A program made the translations under genes and the position numbers. A stretch of 64,000 bases of DNA from Septoria linicola (taxonomy: Eukaryota; Ascomycota; Dothideomycetes; Mycosphaerellales; Mycosphaerellaceae). Positions 38,597 through 48,900 of this stretch are shown here, piece by piece (position 1 is the first letter of the stretch; each line of letters starts with the position of its first letter). The notes under the pieces were generated by a model. That model made no database searches and had not been told where the DNA came from. It saw only the letters and a list, made by a program, of their open reading frames with translations. The stretch lies in NCBI GenBank assembly GCA_024114885.1, contig CP099430.1:434001-498000 (forward strand), read 5' to 3'.

Positions 38597-39007
38597 CCTA
38601 GGAGAGTACGAGATGTGCTAGGGACTTAGGGCCAAGGTATATAGTAGAGGGAACGTTAGAAGTCGTCTAGGGTGATAGGGAGAGCAACATGTTCTCACCT
38701 TAGCGATGCTAGCGCCGTAGTAGCCTGTCAAGAAAGGCGATACTACTAGGCAGGCAGACTACTTGTAGTAGTAGTGGGCAGCGGAACCCGCCTTGACCGA
38801 CATCCACGCAGAGAATGTCGGTACGAGAGTAGGAAAGGATGTCTGACCTTTTATTCACCTTATCGGTCCTATCACTCGCCTCGCCCGCCTCAAAGAAAGA
38901 GAGCTTACTATGTCAGGACGCTAGTAATAGCAGAAGCAGACGTCCGCATCGCCTGCTTTTCAGCTCCACCCTGATGAAGCCACCATGGTCTCCGTCTTTC
39001 TCAACAC
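38597..39007. other. Left edge of the normal-composition island
   Basis: Directly beyond the hAT-C target duplication the base composition changes: CA and TG become common within about 100 bases. Short frames (for example 38,774-38,974 plus) have no recognisable content. No gene is supported here. Confidence 0.5.
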
Positions 39008-39436
39008 TTGAATATAGCAAATATTGCCACCCCTGCAGACCTCACTCCGCCGGCTCTCAACGACCTCTCCGATATCGTTGACCTCGGTGTGGATGCCAAC
39101 GAGAGCCTGCGCAAGTCCTGCCTTTAGTAAGAGGCTCGTGGCGTAGAGCATGCAGTCGCGTAGCAGTGGCAGTAGTGAGCATTATAGAGGCGCTGAGCTC
39201 TCTATGGTCGAGACTTTGCTAGGGGGGTCGCAGCCTTGGCGGCTACGCTCGATGTAATTACGGGAACGCAAAAGCACGACAGCCAGCAGGATTGATAGCT
39301 GGCGGTGGAGTTGCCGATCACGGGCTCTGCTTCCGAGTAGGCGTTTCTGGCGCAAGCAGCTGGGAGAATAGCCTGGTGGAGTTTAACGAGGCATAGACAG
39401 ACAGGATATCGACCTATGCCACAACATGCAGCTTGA
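39008..39436 (+). pseudogene. Plus-strand coding relic, unknown function
   Basis: One plus-strand frame of 142 codons begins LNIANIATPADLTPPALNDL and continues with DIVDLGVDANESLRKSCL before the first stops (TAG TAA). Later pieces such as VAALAATLDVITGTQKHDS and AFLAQAAGRIAWWS stay in the same frame. The stops are mostly TAG, TAA and TGA where CAG, CAA or CGA are plausible, so it may be a moderately RIP-mutated gene. Start and end are unknown and no family is recognised. The reverse strand (38,960-39,151) has a short competing frame. Confidence 0.35.
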
Positions 39437-39546
39437 CAAAAATACCCTGTCCATCATTAAGCTTGTATGCCTTCCTTTCTCTACACCGCACTGTTCTCAT
39501 CCGCCTCACTGCCTACGACGTATTATAAAACGCATATAGAGCAGTG

Positions 39547-40324
39547 TCAGAATCGCAACCTTATCGCCACTTGGGGCAGGGGGTTGCCAAACGAATTGCC
39601 AAGTCAGTCGTCGTCGGACTGCAGAGTTTCTTGCTCCTGATGGCAGCCTTGCTTCTCTTGCACTGTCTGCTCCTCCTTTGTCTAGATAGCTCTGGTAGTT
39701 CTAGATCGCTCCACGTTTGCAAAGTTATCTTGTATCCTCCCGTACAAGTCCGCCAAGTCGGCAGTATCTGGCTCGATAGATCAGTTGCTAAGTCCAATAG
39801 TATTCCTGAAGCTACTAGTATTGCTAGTGTTGTTGCTATTGCTTAGGTTGTCAGCGTTGCTAGGACTGCAAAAGGCAGCGAAGGCGCAACCAAAATCCAT
39901 GATAGCTGGGTCGGGCCCATGTTCTTGCACGTCTTGGTCCAGCCAATCGCTGAAACTATCGCTAAAGTCGTTGCTATTGTTTAGGACAAGTCCTTGCGAG
40001 GCTGCTTACGCTCCACGATCATTCGTGTAGTTGAGCTCGGCATTGAGGGCAGCTGCAAGAGTAGCAACATTTGGCGTAGTGGTTTCCAGTCCGCTGAAGG
40101 TGAGCCGGCTTAATAGAAGCGACCGAAAGCTCGTCCGAAACTGTGGAAGATCGTGATTACCGGGGACAGTAGACGATCACGCGACGAGGTACCTCCAAGT
40201 CGCAGAACAGCTCTTGCTCGTATACGACATTAGTGTTGCCCTCAATGTCCAAGACGTGCCACGTCTCTCTATCATGATAGTACATGATGGTCATATAGCG
40301 TGGCATTGATAGTGTACCGTCCAT
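39547..40324 (-). pseudogene. Two-exon minus-strand gene with a few in-frame stops, unknown function
   Basis: ATG at 40,324 opens a clean first exon (MDGTLSMPRYMTIMYYHDRE onward) to 40,161. A GTAATC donor and a CAG acceptor define a 67-bp intron (40,160-40,094). Splicing keeps the frame (CPR joins GLETTTP), and the exons sum to 237 codons ending in TGA at 39,549-39,547. Four internal stops remain: TAA at 40,008-40,006 (from CAA), then TGA, TAG and TGA, each one transition from CAA, CAG or CGA. The middle is Ser/Asn/Asp-rich (NNSNDFSDSFSDWLDQD). The end is Gln/Glu-rich. No signal peptide or known domain is seen. It looks like a host gene recently hit by light RIP. Confidence 0.5.
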
Positions 40325-41112
40325 GGCTAGTCGAGCTGATGTGCACGCTTATTAACTGCCTGATTCGGAATAGAGTGCCTGGAGTGCTTGCTGTCAGATC
40401 TAATAGGGATTGGCTGTGATATTGCAAAGGCTATCAGGAGCGCACCTGAACGAACATATCTCCCTTTCTATCAATATTCGCTTTCCTATTGACGTCGCTT
40501 GAGCCCGCTCTTTACTTACTGCCATCGCAATTCTATAGCAAGACAACCTCCGAGCGAACATGGTCTCTGATCGCGATTATCTTATTGGAGATGCAGTGGA
40601 CGGCAGCGCACAGGGCGACGCCTCGGATTGAAACCGCAGTTGCCGCATTTGGTCTTTGTAGGCCAACTAGATAAAACTTGCGCACTTCTCTAGAGTTCAT
40701 GCTCGGGCCACAGCGACGCATGGATCACCAGTTCGTATAAACTCGCCACGGTGCAAATAGCACGTAGCCGTCCGGCTTCCGCATCCCACGAGGCTGGTCC
40801 TAGTTATAACAGCGGAGCGCTTGCTATATGGCCTGAATGTTGAGAGCTCACATAGGGTGTGGCTATACGAAGCGTCCAGTCATTCCAGAGTAGTACCTGG
40901 GCTTCTAATTGGCGTTGAGAGATCCATTCCGCTAAAGGTGTTGCGGAAGCCGCAGATGACAATGTGTACACCGCCTGTCAGCGTTTCTCCACTCTCCTTT
41001 TAGCTGGTCGCGACGTCAGCGCCGTGGAGGACACCGAGCTTCGTAGGAAAACGCTTCAAGCGCCCATCTCGCCGCGTCTGACTCTCCTTCTTGATCCGGA
41101 TCGACCCTCTCG
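40325..41112. other. Island segment with only weak coding signal
   Basis: A plus-strand frame from an ATG at 40,560 starts MVSDRDYLIGDAVDGSAQGD and runs to 41,003 with a TGA and several TAG stops; its last 60 codons (40,821-41,003) are open. On the minus strand 40,533-40,721 is open. Neither is convincing. The part just right of 40,324 would be the promoter side of the minus-strand gene. Confidence 0.3.
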
Positions 41113-41538
41113 CAGCGACAGAAGGGAGGATTTCCGCCGCTGAGGCAGTCCAGGCCACCCATCAAACGGCCTCTCCTCAATGATCGTGATGTCGTAGTGG
41201 AGAGCAATAATGAGTGGTCGATGTGTGCCTAGTAGTGCGCTGAAACAGACCCGTGTCACGGACTGTCGGGTTGACCGATCTCCAATCATGTCGCAGCTTG
41301 ATAGACAAACTTGAGACTGATATAAACATCCAAGAGTGTGTGTCCATCATCAGTCGACTGTCTCTCTGGCATGCACGAGCATGTATTCCACGCGAGACCT
41401 CAATGGATGCGCCAGCTCCACCATGACGCTGGCGAGAGGCGGTTCATCAATCAGCCTCACGTCGGCGACACCATCGCTGCCTACTTCATCAACGAATACC
41501 ACAACACTCCTGCTGAGGTCCAGCTCACCAACGCCTGA
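41113..41538 (+). pseudogene. Plus-strand coding relic with strong C-ending codon bias
   Basis: The open 3' part (41,338-41,538, 66 residues) includes HEHVFHARPQWMRQL and then FINQPHVGDTIAAYFINEYH. Codons there end mostly in C (GTC GGC GAC ACC ATC, TAC TTC ATC AAC), the usual bias of expressed filamentous-fungus genes. Upstream in the same frame, from 41,113, readable sequence (LNDRDVVVESNNEWSMC) is broken by TAG, TGA and TAA, all one transition from CAG, CGA or CAA. No family recognised. The opposite strand also looks coding at 41,400-41,700, so overlapping convergent genes or a strong shadow must be allowed for. Confidence 0.4.
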
Positions 41539-42018
41539 TGCGAGTGTTATGCCATCAAGCAGTTTCGCACCCTCTTCGTTCTGGAGCGCATCTAGCTGTG
41601 TAACAGCAAATGTATACTCTTGAGCGCGACGCGCCCATTGGACAGCTTCGACGAGCCACGCAGCGTATGTGTGGCCGAGGTGTTCTCAGCGGGCTTGTTG
41701 TTCCGCCGTATAAGCGTGTGGGTCGTCTGCGATACGTTGTACTTGGTCATTAAGACTCGATTGAGCTTTCACGGACTGCCGATATCGTAAGCGTTTTTCA
41801 TCGGCTATTTTCTGCAAGTCGGCGCTGCATGTGGCTGACCAGCAGGCAATGTTCGACACAGCTGTAGAGAAAGACACGCTCGCCTCGCCTCGCCTGCAAA
41901 GCATAGAGGAGACGAGCAGGAAAAGAAGCCGACGAGGTAGAGAGCCCACGAGGACTGCGTCGCCATGATGATGTTGCGCAGCGACGAAGAAGCGCAGCGC
42001 ACGCCACGGATGGCGCAA
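41390..42018 (-). pseudogene. Minus-strand coding relic with a helical, Gln/Ala-rich part
   Basis: The minus strand at about 41,850-41,686 reads DLQKIADEKRLRYRQSVKAQ and on to EQQAR, followed by one TGA (from CGA). It continues in the same frame as LGHTYAAWLVEAVQWARRAQ, with a heptad-like pattern. Further left it overlaps the plus-strand relic at 41,113-41,538. The region right of about 41,900 in this frame is less convincing and may hold an intron or the promoter. No known family. Which strand is truly coding in the overlap cannot be settled by eye. Confidence 0.35.
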
Positions 42019-42349
42019 GTCGCCACCAGCAGCAAGGTCTGCAGCAGCCCGACATGATGCAGATAAGTGCTCGCCACAGATGTCGGCACATTTGCTCCAC
42101 GATTGGACTACAGTATGCAGAACAGAACATCCTATTGGCGAGCTGGTGCATGCGGGATGATGGCAGACAGGACTCTCTCATGGAATCGCTTATCTCGGTT
42201 CCCAGACCCTCTGCTTTTGAAGCTGTTTTGAGATTAACTTAGGCCAGTCTGGGGCATCGTTAAGGGCGGCCAAGCTAAGCTTCTCCCTCCGTCGCAGAGA
42301 AAACCGGACTACCTAATGAGGAATGCCTGTCTCAGCCCTGAGTCTCGCC

Positions 42350-42857
42350 CTAGCTCGCACTTAGACCACCGCCATCCAGCGCACAAACACTCGTGATACA
42401 AGTACAGCTCATCCAATAGACGTTCGTATCTGCCTCGCACCCGCTTCCAACTCTCCGCGCCATGATAATGTGGGGCCTTCCAGCATCTTGTCAGGCTCGA
42501 CTCCGCCTCTTATCCGACCTGCCTTCGGACTGATCTCCTGCGTCGTAGCCACAAAGAAGGATGATGCGTCGCGAAAACAACGAAGGACTCCAGCTGTGTG
42601 GCATAGAGCATGAAAGTCGCGTGGGAGATATCTACTTACCCCGGAACGATAGGATGCCGCCCAGCTGGCGCTAACTAGTGACTTCGAGATGGCAGATGGA
42701 AAAACATGCCACTCCCATGGTGCGCCGCAACCTCTGCTGCATCAGGCTCAGGTTCATCACAGTCTCCAACCACTCGACGTCGGCGTTTTCTGTCTTGGGC
42801 GATAGAGCCCTTGTCTGCCATTATGGTGCAACTGCCTTGATGCTGTTCCGTTTGCAT
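42350..42857 (-). pseudogene. Possible two-exon minus-strand gene with basic clusters
   Basis: From ATG at 42,857 the frame reads a short acidic/basic protein with DRKRRRRVVGDCDEPEPDAA. It meets TAG at 42,677-42,675 (from CAG) and reaches a GTAAGT donor at 42,639. A CAG acceptor at 42,594 gives a 46-bp intron, short but possible for fungi. The joined frame continues with CGYDAGDQSEGRSDKRRSRA, a TGA (from CGA), then a Cys-rich stretch, and stops at 42,352-42,350. The total is 154 codons with two internal stops. Another minus frame in exon 2 is also open for about 70 codons, so the splice choice is uncertain. The first exon is antisense to the plus-strand frame at 42,678. Unknown function. Confidence 0.3.
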
Positions 42858-43865
42858 ACGGATATGGAGGTTATAGTATCCCTACAAGCACGGCGTTGCG
42901 GCTATCTGCATTCACAGCGCTCGCATCTGGACGCGTCCAGTGACTGCTGCGAGGACCTTGATCCCTACATCAGCCACACGGCAGTATTCACCGTAAACTA
43001 CGTAGACAGCGTCAACAGGATCTGTGTGAGGCCAAAGATCAACGGGCGGACCACGACCGGGCAGCTAGTCTGTACTGCGCTTTGCCAAGCTCGGGGTAAC
43101 GATGAGCCCCGTGCGGAAGCTATGATCGACCAGTTTAGCGACCGACTTCACCAAGACGACACTTTCGACATTGCTTGCTTTGCAATATCAGAATTGCAAG
43201 GATACTTCAATTACAATCGCTCTCGGGCACAACAGCGGATTCTCGAGCTTACCGAGGACCTCCACGAGATGTTGCACAGACAGCAGAGTGCCACACAAGA
43301 TGACTTCGACGAAGCGCTCTACCGCGAGGAGGAAGACATACCACTGGATACCGAGATTAACAGAGCTGCTATTCTAATACATCAAAGTGGCACCTTGGAT
43401 CCTGCGAACGCGGAAGAGATTCGGAAATGGCTTGATTCGCGACCTGGTAGGAAGTCTGAAGCTCGGCCGCGTGCCTCAGAAGGTGGGCTCAGTGTTCAGC
43501 TTCCTTCCATTGATTCATCGTATCTGACATCGTACAGGCTCTCGTTGCGAAAGTCCGCTATAAGCATGCGCCTCACGGTCGACACTAAGCGAGAGTCGAT
43601 ACCTCCTCTCCTACTTTCCTTGGTCCTCCTGCTCCTCTATTACTCCACCATCCTTGGACGTTTCCGCCTGCTGCGACTGGTTTCTAGCCGTAGTTTCCGC
43701 CGAATGCGAAAGCTTGGCTTCTTGGAAACTGGAAGGAATGAAAGGCTGGCCAGGCTCATCTCCGGGCCTTTTGCGCTTACCCTGTTTGGGTCGCTTGACG
43801 TCGCTGCTCGCGACAGTTGCAGCATCATTGCCTGCATGGGATGTTGTGTCGACGGTCTGTATTGA
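42678..43865 (+). CDS. 395-codon plus-strand ORF, unknown protein; core region most credible
   Basis: This is the longest intact frame in the window. Residues of about 95-265 (about 42,960-43,480) look like real protein: acidic, helical, balanced composition, for example AEAMIDQFSDRLHQDDTFDI, LELTEDLHEMLHRQQ and EINRAAILIHQ. The first 90 residues lie antisense to a possible minus-strand exon. The last 110 residues are Leu/Ser/Arg-rich and lie antisense to a better minus-strand frame (43,611-43,970), so they may be shadow. The true gene may therefore be a smaller, perhaps spliced, gene of about 500-600 bp. No signal peptide, membrane segment or known motif is convincing. Function unknown. Confidence 0.45.
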   Translation: MTSRWQMEKHATPMVRRNLCCIRLRFITVSNHSTSAFSVLGDRALVCHYGATALMLFRLHTDMEVIVSLQARRCGYLHSQRSHLDASSDCCEDLDPYISHTAVFTVNYVDSVNRICVRPKINGRTTTGQLVCTALCQARGNDEPRAEAMIDQFSDRLHQDDTFDIACFAISELQGYFNYNRSRAQQRILELTEDLHEMLHRQQSATQDDFDEALYREEEDIPLDTEINRAAILIHQSGTLDPANAEEIRKWLDSRPGRKSEARPRASEGGLSVQLPSIDSSYLTSYRLSLRKSAISMRLTVDTKRESIPPLLLSLVLLLLYYSTILGRFRLLRLVSSRSFRRMRKLGFLETGRNERLARLISGPFALTLFGSLDVAARDSCSIIACMGCCVDGLY

Positions 43866-43970
43866 TGCTATTGCACGCTCCTTGTAGGACGGCAACCCAG
43901 ATCCGAATAAGATGCAATGAATGCCATCTGCTGCCCGCTCAACATTCCGTGTGATCTCCTCAAGCTTCAA
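43611..43970 (-). CDS. 119-codon minus-strand ORF with a basic cluster, possible 3' exon
   Basis: The frame reads MKLEEITRNVERAADGIHCI, then a Ser/Ala-rich region, a basic cluster KRPKQGKRKRPGDEP that could be a nuclear localisation signal, and a Gln/Glu-rich end. It sits just downstream of the minus-strand relic at 43,992-44,951 and could be its last exon or a separate small gene. The composition is far more protein-like than the plus-strand frame it opposes. No known domain. Confidence 0.4.
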   Translation of the reverse strand: MKLEEITRNVERAADGIHCILFGSGLPSYKERAIASIQTVDTTSHAGNDAATVASSDVKRPKQGKRKRPGDEPGQPFIPSSFQEAKLSHSAETTARNQSQQAETSKDGGVIEEQEDQGK

Positions 43971-43991
43971 GATGATGCTTTCTTCACCTTC

Positions 43992-44951
43992 CTAGGCTTT
44001 GCGTTCGTGTGAGACACCCATCATGCGCTTGATCTGCAGCAAGGAGAGGTGGCGAGATAAGCTCAGGTCGGGACTTGTTGTCACGCATGAAAGAGTAGGG
44101 TTAAACTCCGTTGGCCAGGCTGTAACACCAGTCCTCTGGTCTCCAAGCACTAGAACGTCGTTAGTAGATGCTGAAGTTCTACACTGCCGAACTTGCCATC
44201 CAAGGAGGCCCAAGCCAGGCAGTCCTGCTGAAAGGCCGCTTTGGCGTCTTCGGGAACGTCTAAACCTCCACAAATGTGTCTCCAAAGATGTTGAAAAGTC
44301 CCAGGCCATCTTCCCTGTGAAGACTGAACATAAATGGCAATTGGGTGTTCTTTGAGGCATTGGGATGTCCAAAGCAGAGTCCGGAGTACATCGATACCAG
44401 GGTCTACATGCGAGAGATCATGTAGGTCGCAATGGTCCGCAGGCTGTACGTCTGAGTGAGAGCGTCTGTTCTTGTATCAGCAGAGCATCCCATCTTTCGA
44501 TGGCTGCTCATACAATAGCGACAAAGTGAGATTCATCAAGAGCATCGGGCAGTCGGTCGAGGTCAGCAGGCTGAGCTGCATTGTTCGCGGCTAGGCGTAG
44601 CAGATCCCCGAAGTCCTTCGCTGTGGTTATGGCACTGGATACTCCACGTACGTACGAGTGATGGAGGCGCACAGCGTGTCTGCTAATATCCTCGTCATGG
44701 CCGGCCCATGGTCTTGCGCATATGAGACAAGCTTGCTACGCCGTAGGCCAACTTATTGCATGTATGACCTATCGAGCGTCTGTCTCAGGTCACTATTGTA
44801 CAAAATTGGGCACACTCGTTCCCTAGCTTTCACGGACTTTTCGGCCCACGATCTCGAGGAGGCCGTCGATTTAGTCGTTCGAAACCTCAACTCGCTCGCC
44901 GTCACTATCACTAGCTGGCCTCGACGTTCCTCCTCTACGCAGGCGTCTCAT
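43992..44951 (-). pseudogene. Minus-strand gene relic with several stops and a frameshift, unknown function
   Basis: From ATG at 44,951 one frame reads SRPASDSDGERVEVSND, then IDGLLEIVGRKVRES, VIHAISWPTA, a C-x2-C-like stretch (ACLICARPWAGHDEDI), and TAKDFGDLLRLAANNAAQPA. Its stops are TAA, TAG, TAG TGA, TAG, TAG and TGA, all consistent with CAA, CAG and CGA. Near 44,445 the good frame shifts and continues as HCDLHDLSHVDPGIDVLRTL and GRWPGTFQHLWRHICGGLDV to about 44,170. The remainder to 43,992 is open in the first frame. It resembles a once-coding host gene of at least 300 codons. The Cys/His pairs hint at a zinc site, but this is weak. Family not recognised. Confidence 0.45.
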
Positions 44952-45018
44952 TACTATAGCGGTGGTCTAAATCAGCACATCTCTGTCATTTTGGGCTGGC
45001 TTACTTACGATCGTAGTC

Positions 45019-45765
45019 CTACATTGCCCGGAGCAAGTCCTTTATCGTGATTTCGGAATCCGCTTTCGAGATCTCGGGATTGCTTGCCGTACTCTGACTG
45101 GCCTGAATCTTCATATCTGGAGCACCTGCAACGACGAGCTTACGTAAATTCGCGCAGAGCGAACCGTTACCAAGCTGGCAGAGGTGCTTCAGTGGATCCA
45201 CTTTCTCTTCCAGAAACTTGCTGCCCGAACGAGATTTATGTCGCTGTGCAGGGTGATTACCCTTCAAGGTCGCTGGCTCGCTGAGCGCGAGATCTGTTTG
45301 TGTTACTTGCTGAAAATACTGCGCGTAGCACGTATTAGACCTGACCGCCTCTGCATCTTGACCTCCCTCGCACAGAATCGATGGCGGGACCTGCAAGCGC
45401 CTACGACGATCGCCGGAGTTAATTTGTCTACTCTCGCCAGAAGCAATTATACCTTACGCATCACAGACTTGTGCGCTTTTTGGCGGCAATGTGAAGAATA
45501 TAGTCAAGAATTGCTGCTCAGTGGCTGGTCGATGCCAGTAGGCTTCGCGCATCGCCGCTGGACAGACTTGCCATCCCGTAGCGGCCCACATACGCTCTCC
45601 ACTAGGAGAGTCTACAAAGCGCAGGGCTGTCACCTCTGCTTGCTGCATCCTCCGATCGAATATGTGCCTAGGCAACTGTGTGTCCGGCGAGTGGTAGGGT
45701 TCATGATCCTCGCTGAACCACTCATACTTGGTTGCACACGGCACCAGTAGTTTCTGTCTGATCAT
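45019..45765 (-). CDS. Intact two-exon gene, 229 residues, unknown function
   Basis: ATG at 45,765 opens exon 1 (MIRQKLLVPCATKYEWFSED onward) to 45,458. A GTAAGG donor and a GTAG acceptor bound a 57-bp intron (45,457-45,401) with an ATTAACTC branch-like sequence, typical of filamentous ascomycetes. Exon 2 continues in frame (CDA joins RLQVPPSI) to TAG at 45,021-45,019. The exons sum to 690 bp, exactly 230 codons, with no internal stop. The C-terminal half holds DPLKHLCQLGNGSLCANLRK and ends in a charged region. No signal peptide or known domain is visible. TAG may itself be a RIP-made stop, because the sequence after it still looks partly coding. An upstream ATG at about 45,786 is out of use (eight codons). 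Confidence 0.5.
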
Positions 45766-45933
45766 TCAATTCCGGACGCAGCCATGGCAGCTTTGGAGAG
45801 TGCTATTTGCGGCTAGTAAGTAACTTTCCCAGGCTGGCTTATAGACAGATAGACACTAATCAAGGGTAGTATTTGTCTGATTAGTATATAATCTTCGTTT
45901 AATTAGATTATAGTAGACATTGCGGCTGTCGTC
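45766..45933. other. Right edge of the island and promoter side of the 229-residue gene
   Basis: CA and TG become scarce between about 45,830 and 45,960, and the sequence passes into RIP-type DNA. The word GATTAG/CTAATC recurs (45,856-45,935). Nothing specific can be assigned. Confidence 0.4.
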
Positions 45934-48900
45934 TAATTAGTAGCACTACGTACTAAAGCACGGACGTTCTATAGCCTACAAGTAAATAATTAGCTTATTA
46001 CCTTATTATCCGCTATCGTTATATCTACTACTATATTGTCTGGCACTATATTATAGCTAAACTATAACTTTAGACACTAATTTGCTTCTACTAAGTTACT
46101 ACGCGTATACTAATAAGCCTTATTTAACGTATAACCGGCTTCGGAGAAGCTACGTTTAGTAGTAGTTAAAGACGCTAGACAAGCTAGTATATTATATACT
46201 AGCCTAGAGAGTATAGAGTATACTTTATAGTAGTCGTTCTACTACTATAAAGCGTCTGTTTTTAGTAGTGCTAGTAGCGCTATAAGATAGCGATTATACT
46301 CGTTCTATATAATCTCTTTACTTAGCTATAGTCCTTACTCGTATTACGTAGGATCGCAGTTCGTAGTAGTGTTTAATTAAGAGGGCTCGGTCGCCGTAGT
46401 CGCGTTTGTAGTACTAAATCGCTCGTAGTATTCGATCTATAAGGCCTTAATAACTCTACGTATACGCTCGGTAAATAACTCGCTCTATAATAGTGTTTAT
46501 AAAGCCTATAAGCGCTTATTACGTACGCTAAACCTAGCGTTGCTATAGCGTTGTTTCTTCACCTCTAGATTAAAGCGGAGATCCTTCTATATAGTATTAA
46601 ACTAGCGTAGTTTAAAGTATAGATAAAGTACTATTAAGGCTATATAAGTAGGTAAACGATTAGTAAGCGCGAAGTACTTATCTAGCTTCTTCTAACCTAT
46701 TAAAACACACGCCTTGAAGTATAAGTTTAGTAGTAAATCTTACTATGTTTTAAAGTCCTCTAATACGCTTATTAGTAGGTTTAGCGTTATAAGTAACTAC
46801 TATAATAAGCTATAGATATATATACTATCTATCTATAAACCTATTAACGCTTCCTTTATTAGATTAAGTAATAAATAGAGCTCTTAGAGCTTATACTAGT
46901 CGTTACTATTAAGGTAATCTTTAGTAGCTAGCGGCTTGTCGTCTACCTTACGAAAGTAAGCCTAATATAGCTCTAACGCGTCTTTAAGCTTAAGAGCTTA
47001 CTCTATTATATCGTGGTCGCTATTCTACCTTATACTACTATTTAAAATAAGCTCTAGTATTACTATGTCTAGATTAGCTTCCTTCTACTTACTCTTAAAG
47101 AACTAGTAACGCGTTATTAAGCTACGCGCGTAGATAATAATATTATATAGTTTACTAAGTAGTCTACGCCTATACTAAATAATATGTTTCTCGAGGTTAT
47201 TTTAAGTATAGATTAAGCGCTCGAATTAAGCTACTTCTTTATTATCTTCTACCTTATCCGAAGGCTCTATATTATCGCTATCGCTATCGAATTCGTAGGC
47301 TTAATTAATCGCGTTAATATCGATACTATAAAGGATAGCTTTATAGACTAAATTAATAATATATATAGTATAGCGTAGTCTATATTTAAGTAGATTAAGG
47401 CTAAGCGAGGTAGCGAGTAATCGGTATACCTTATCGTTACTATTTATGTTATTAGATATAAAGTATTTAACCTTCTTCTTAATACTATATTCGTAGATAA
47501 CCTCTAGTATAGTATCTATAATATCTAATAAATCGTACGAGCTAAATATATTACGTAAGCCTAGTATTACTATACGATTATAACTATATTTATCGATAAA
47601 GTATCTAAATATACCTATTAACTCTAGCTTATTATTAGACTTCTAACTATTAAAGGATACGATAACGTCGCTCTATACCTTACTTATAAAGCGTTAGATA
47701 GCTAGTTTTAAGCTAGTAAATAGCTTTATTAACTAACGCTAGTAGGTTATATAGTTCTAAGATACGAGGTCTAAAATACGTTAGTTTTAGAAGCTAAGGA
47801 GCCGGCGTAATCGCTTTAAGGTAGTATTACGAAGTAATTAATCGTCGCCTATCTTCTACTCGAGATATACCTTCTACTAGCTAATTCGATTAAAGATAGT
47901 ATAGTCGTCTACGCGTTATTATTTAGTAGCGAAAGAAGCTCGTATATCTTCGTTAGTTTTAGCCTTTCGTTTATAGCCTATACCTACTACTAGCGCCGTA
48001 TACTTACTATCTCGCGTCTAGTAGTAACCTTTACTAAAAGCTAGATTATATAGATAGTTAATTAGTCGTATAGTCGAGATAACGCCCTTTAATACTAAGC
48101 CTTAAGAACTAGGCTTCTTAAAGTATACTCTATAGAGCTAGTAACACGTACTAGTCGCTACCTTAGTTAACTCTACTCTAATCTCTAGTTTCTAGTACTA
48201 GCTCGTTTTAGAGTATTTACTAGAGGGTATTAGTATAAAGCCTTTAAAGTATAGTCTATCTACAAGAAATCTAGTATAACTATAATAGCTAGAATAAGCT
48301 CTAGGAAGCTACGATTTAGCGTATAACTCGGTAAGGTTATCGATAATAGTCTCTAAACTAAGCTCTAACTCTATAAAGTCTATAGTCGCGTCTATCGCTA
48401 TATTTTCGACGTACTTTTATATTATTATTATTATAAAAGTAACTATCTAGCTTCTCTAAATCTCTATAAACTCGTAAGTTATAACCCTAAGATATTACTA
48501 AACGCGCTTCTAACTACTATTACGCTATATATAACGCGTTTTAGAGTAAATACGTTTTCCTATTAGAATCGTCGTAGTTTAATTAGTTATATATACTATT
48601 ATAAGGTTCTATAAAGGTATAAATATAATATTAGAGTTAGATCTTAGGTTAGACTAGAAAGTAACGATTTATTAATTCGGAAATATAATAAGAAAACGAG
48701 CTTAAATTACTAGTACTAGAACTATATAAATATAGAAATGTTTTATATAGGAATTTAGCTAACTATCTAAGCTTTATTTTATACCGCTAAGCTTATCTAT
48801 CTAGTATGTTTTAGTAATATTATTTAGTATAGAAGAAACTATACTATAATTACGACGATAGATTACGAGGAATTTAGAGTCTTAAGCTATTAGATTTAAT

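Noticed and set aside
39544..40030. Plus-strand Leu-rich frames at 39,544-39,846 and 39,785-40,030 as membrane proteins
   Set aside because: They lie opposite a better-supported minus-strand two-exon gene and have the composition of antisense to Ser/Asn/Gln codons.
41056..41289. Arg/Gly-rich minus-strand frames at 41,016-41,289
   Set aside because: Overlapping frames without consistent composition, opposite a better plus-strand relic.
41798..42181. Cys-rich 127-residue minus-strand frame as a secreted effector
   Set aside because: No signal peptide, many Arg/Trp, and two other open frames overlap it. The Cys content follows from local base composition.
43500..43865. C-terminal 110 residues of the 395-codon plus-strand ORF as a Leu-rich membrane segment
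   Set aside because: The stretch is antisense to a more protein-like minus-strand frame (43,611-43,970), and its Leu/Ser/Arg composition is typical of a shadow frame. It was not called a membrane protein.
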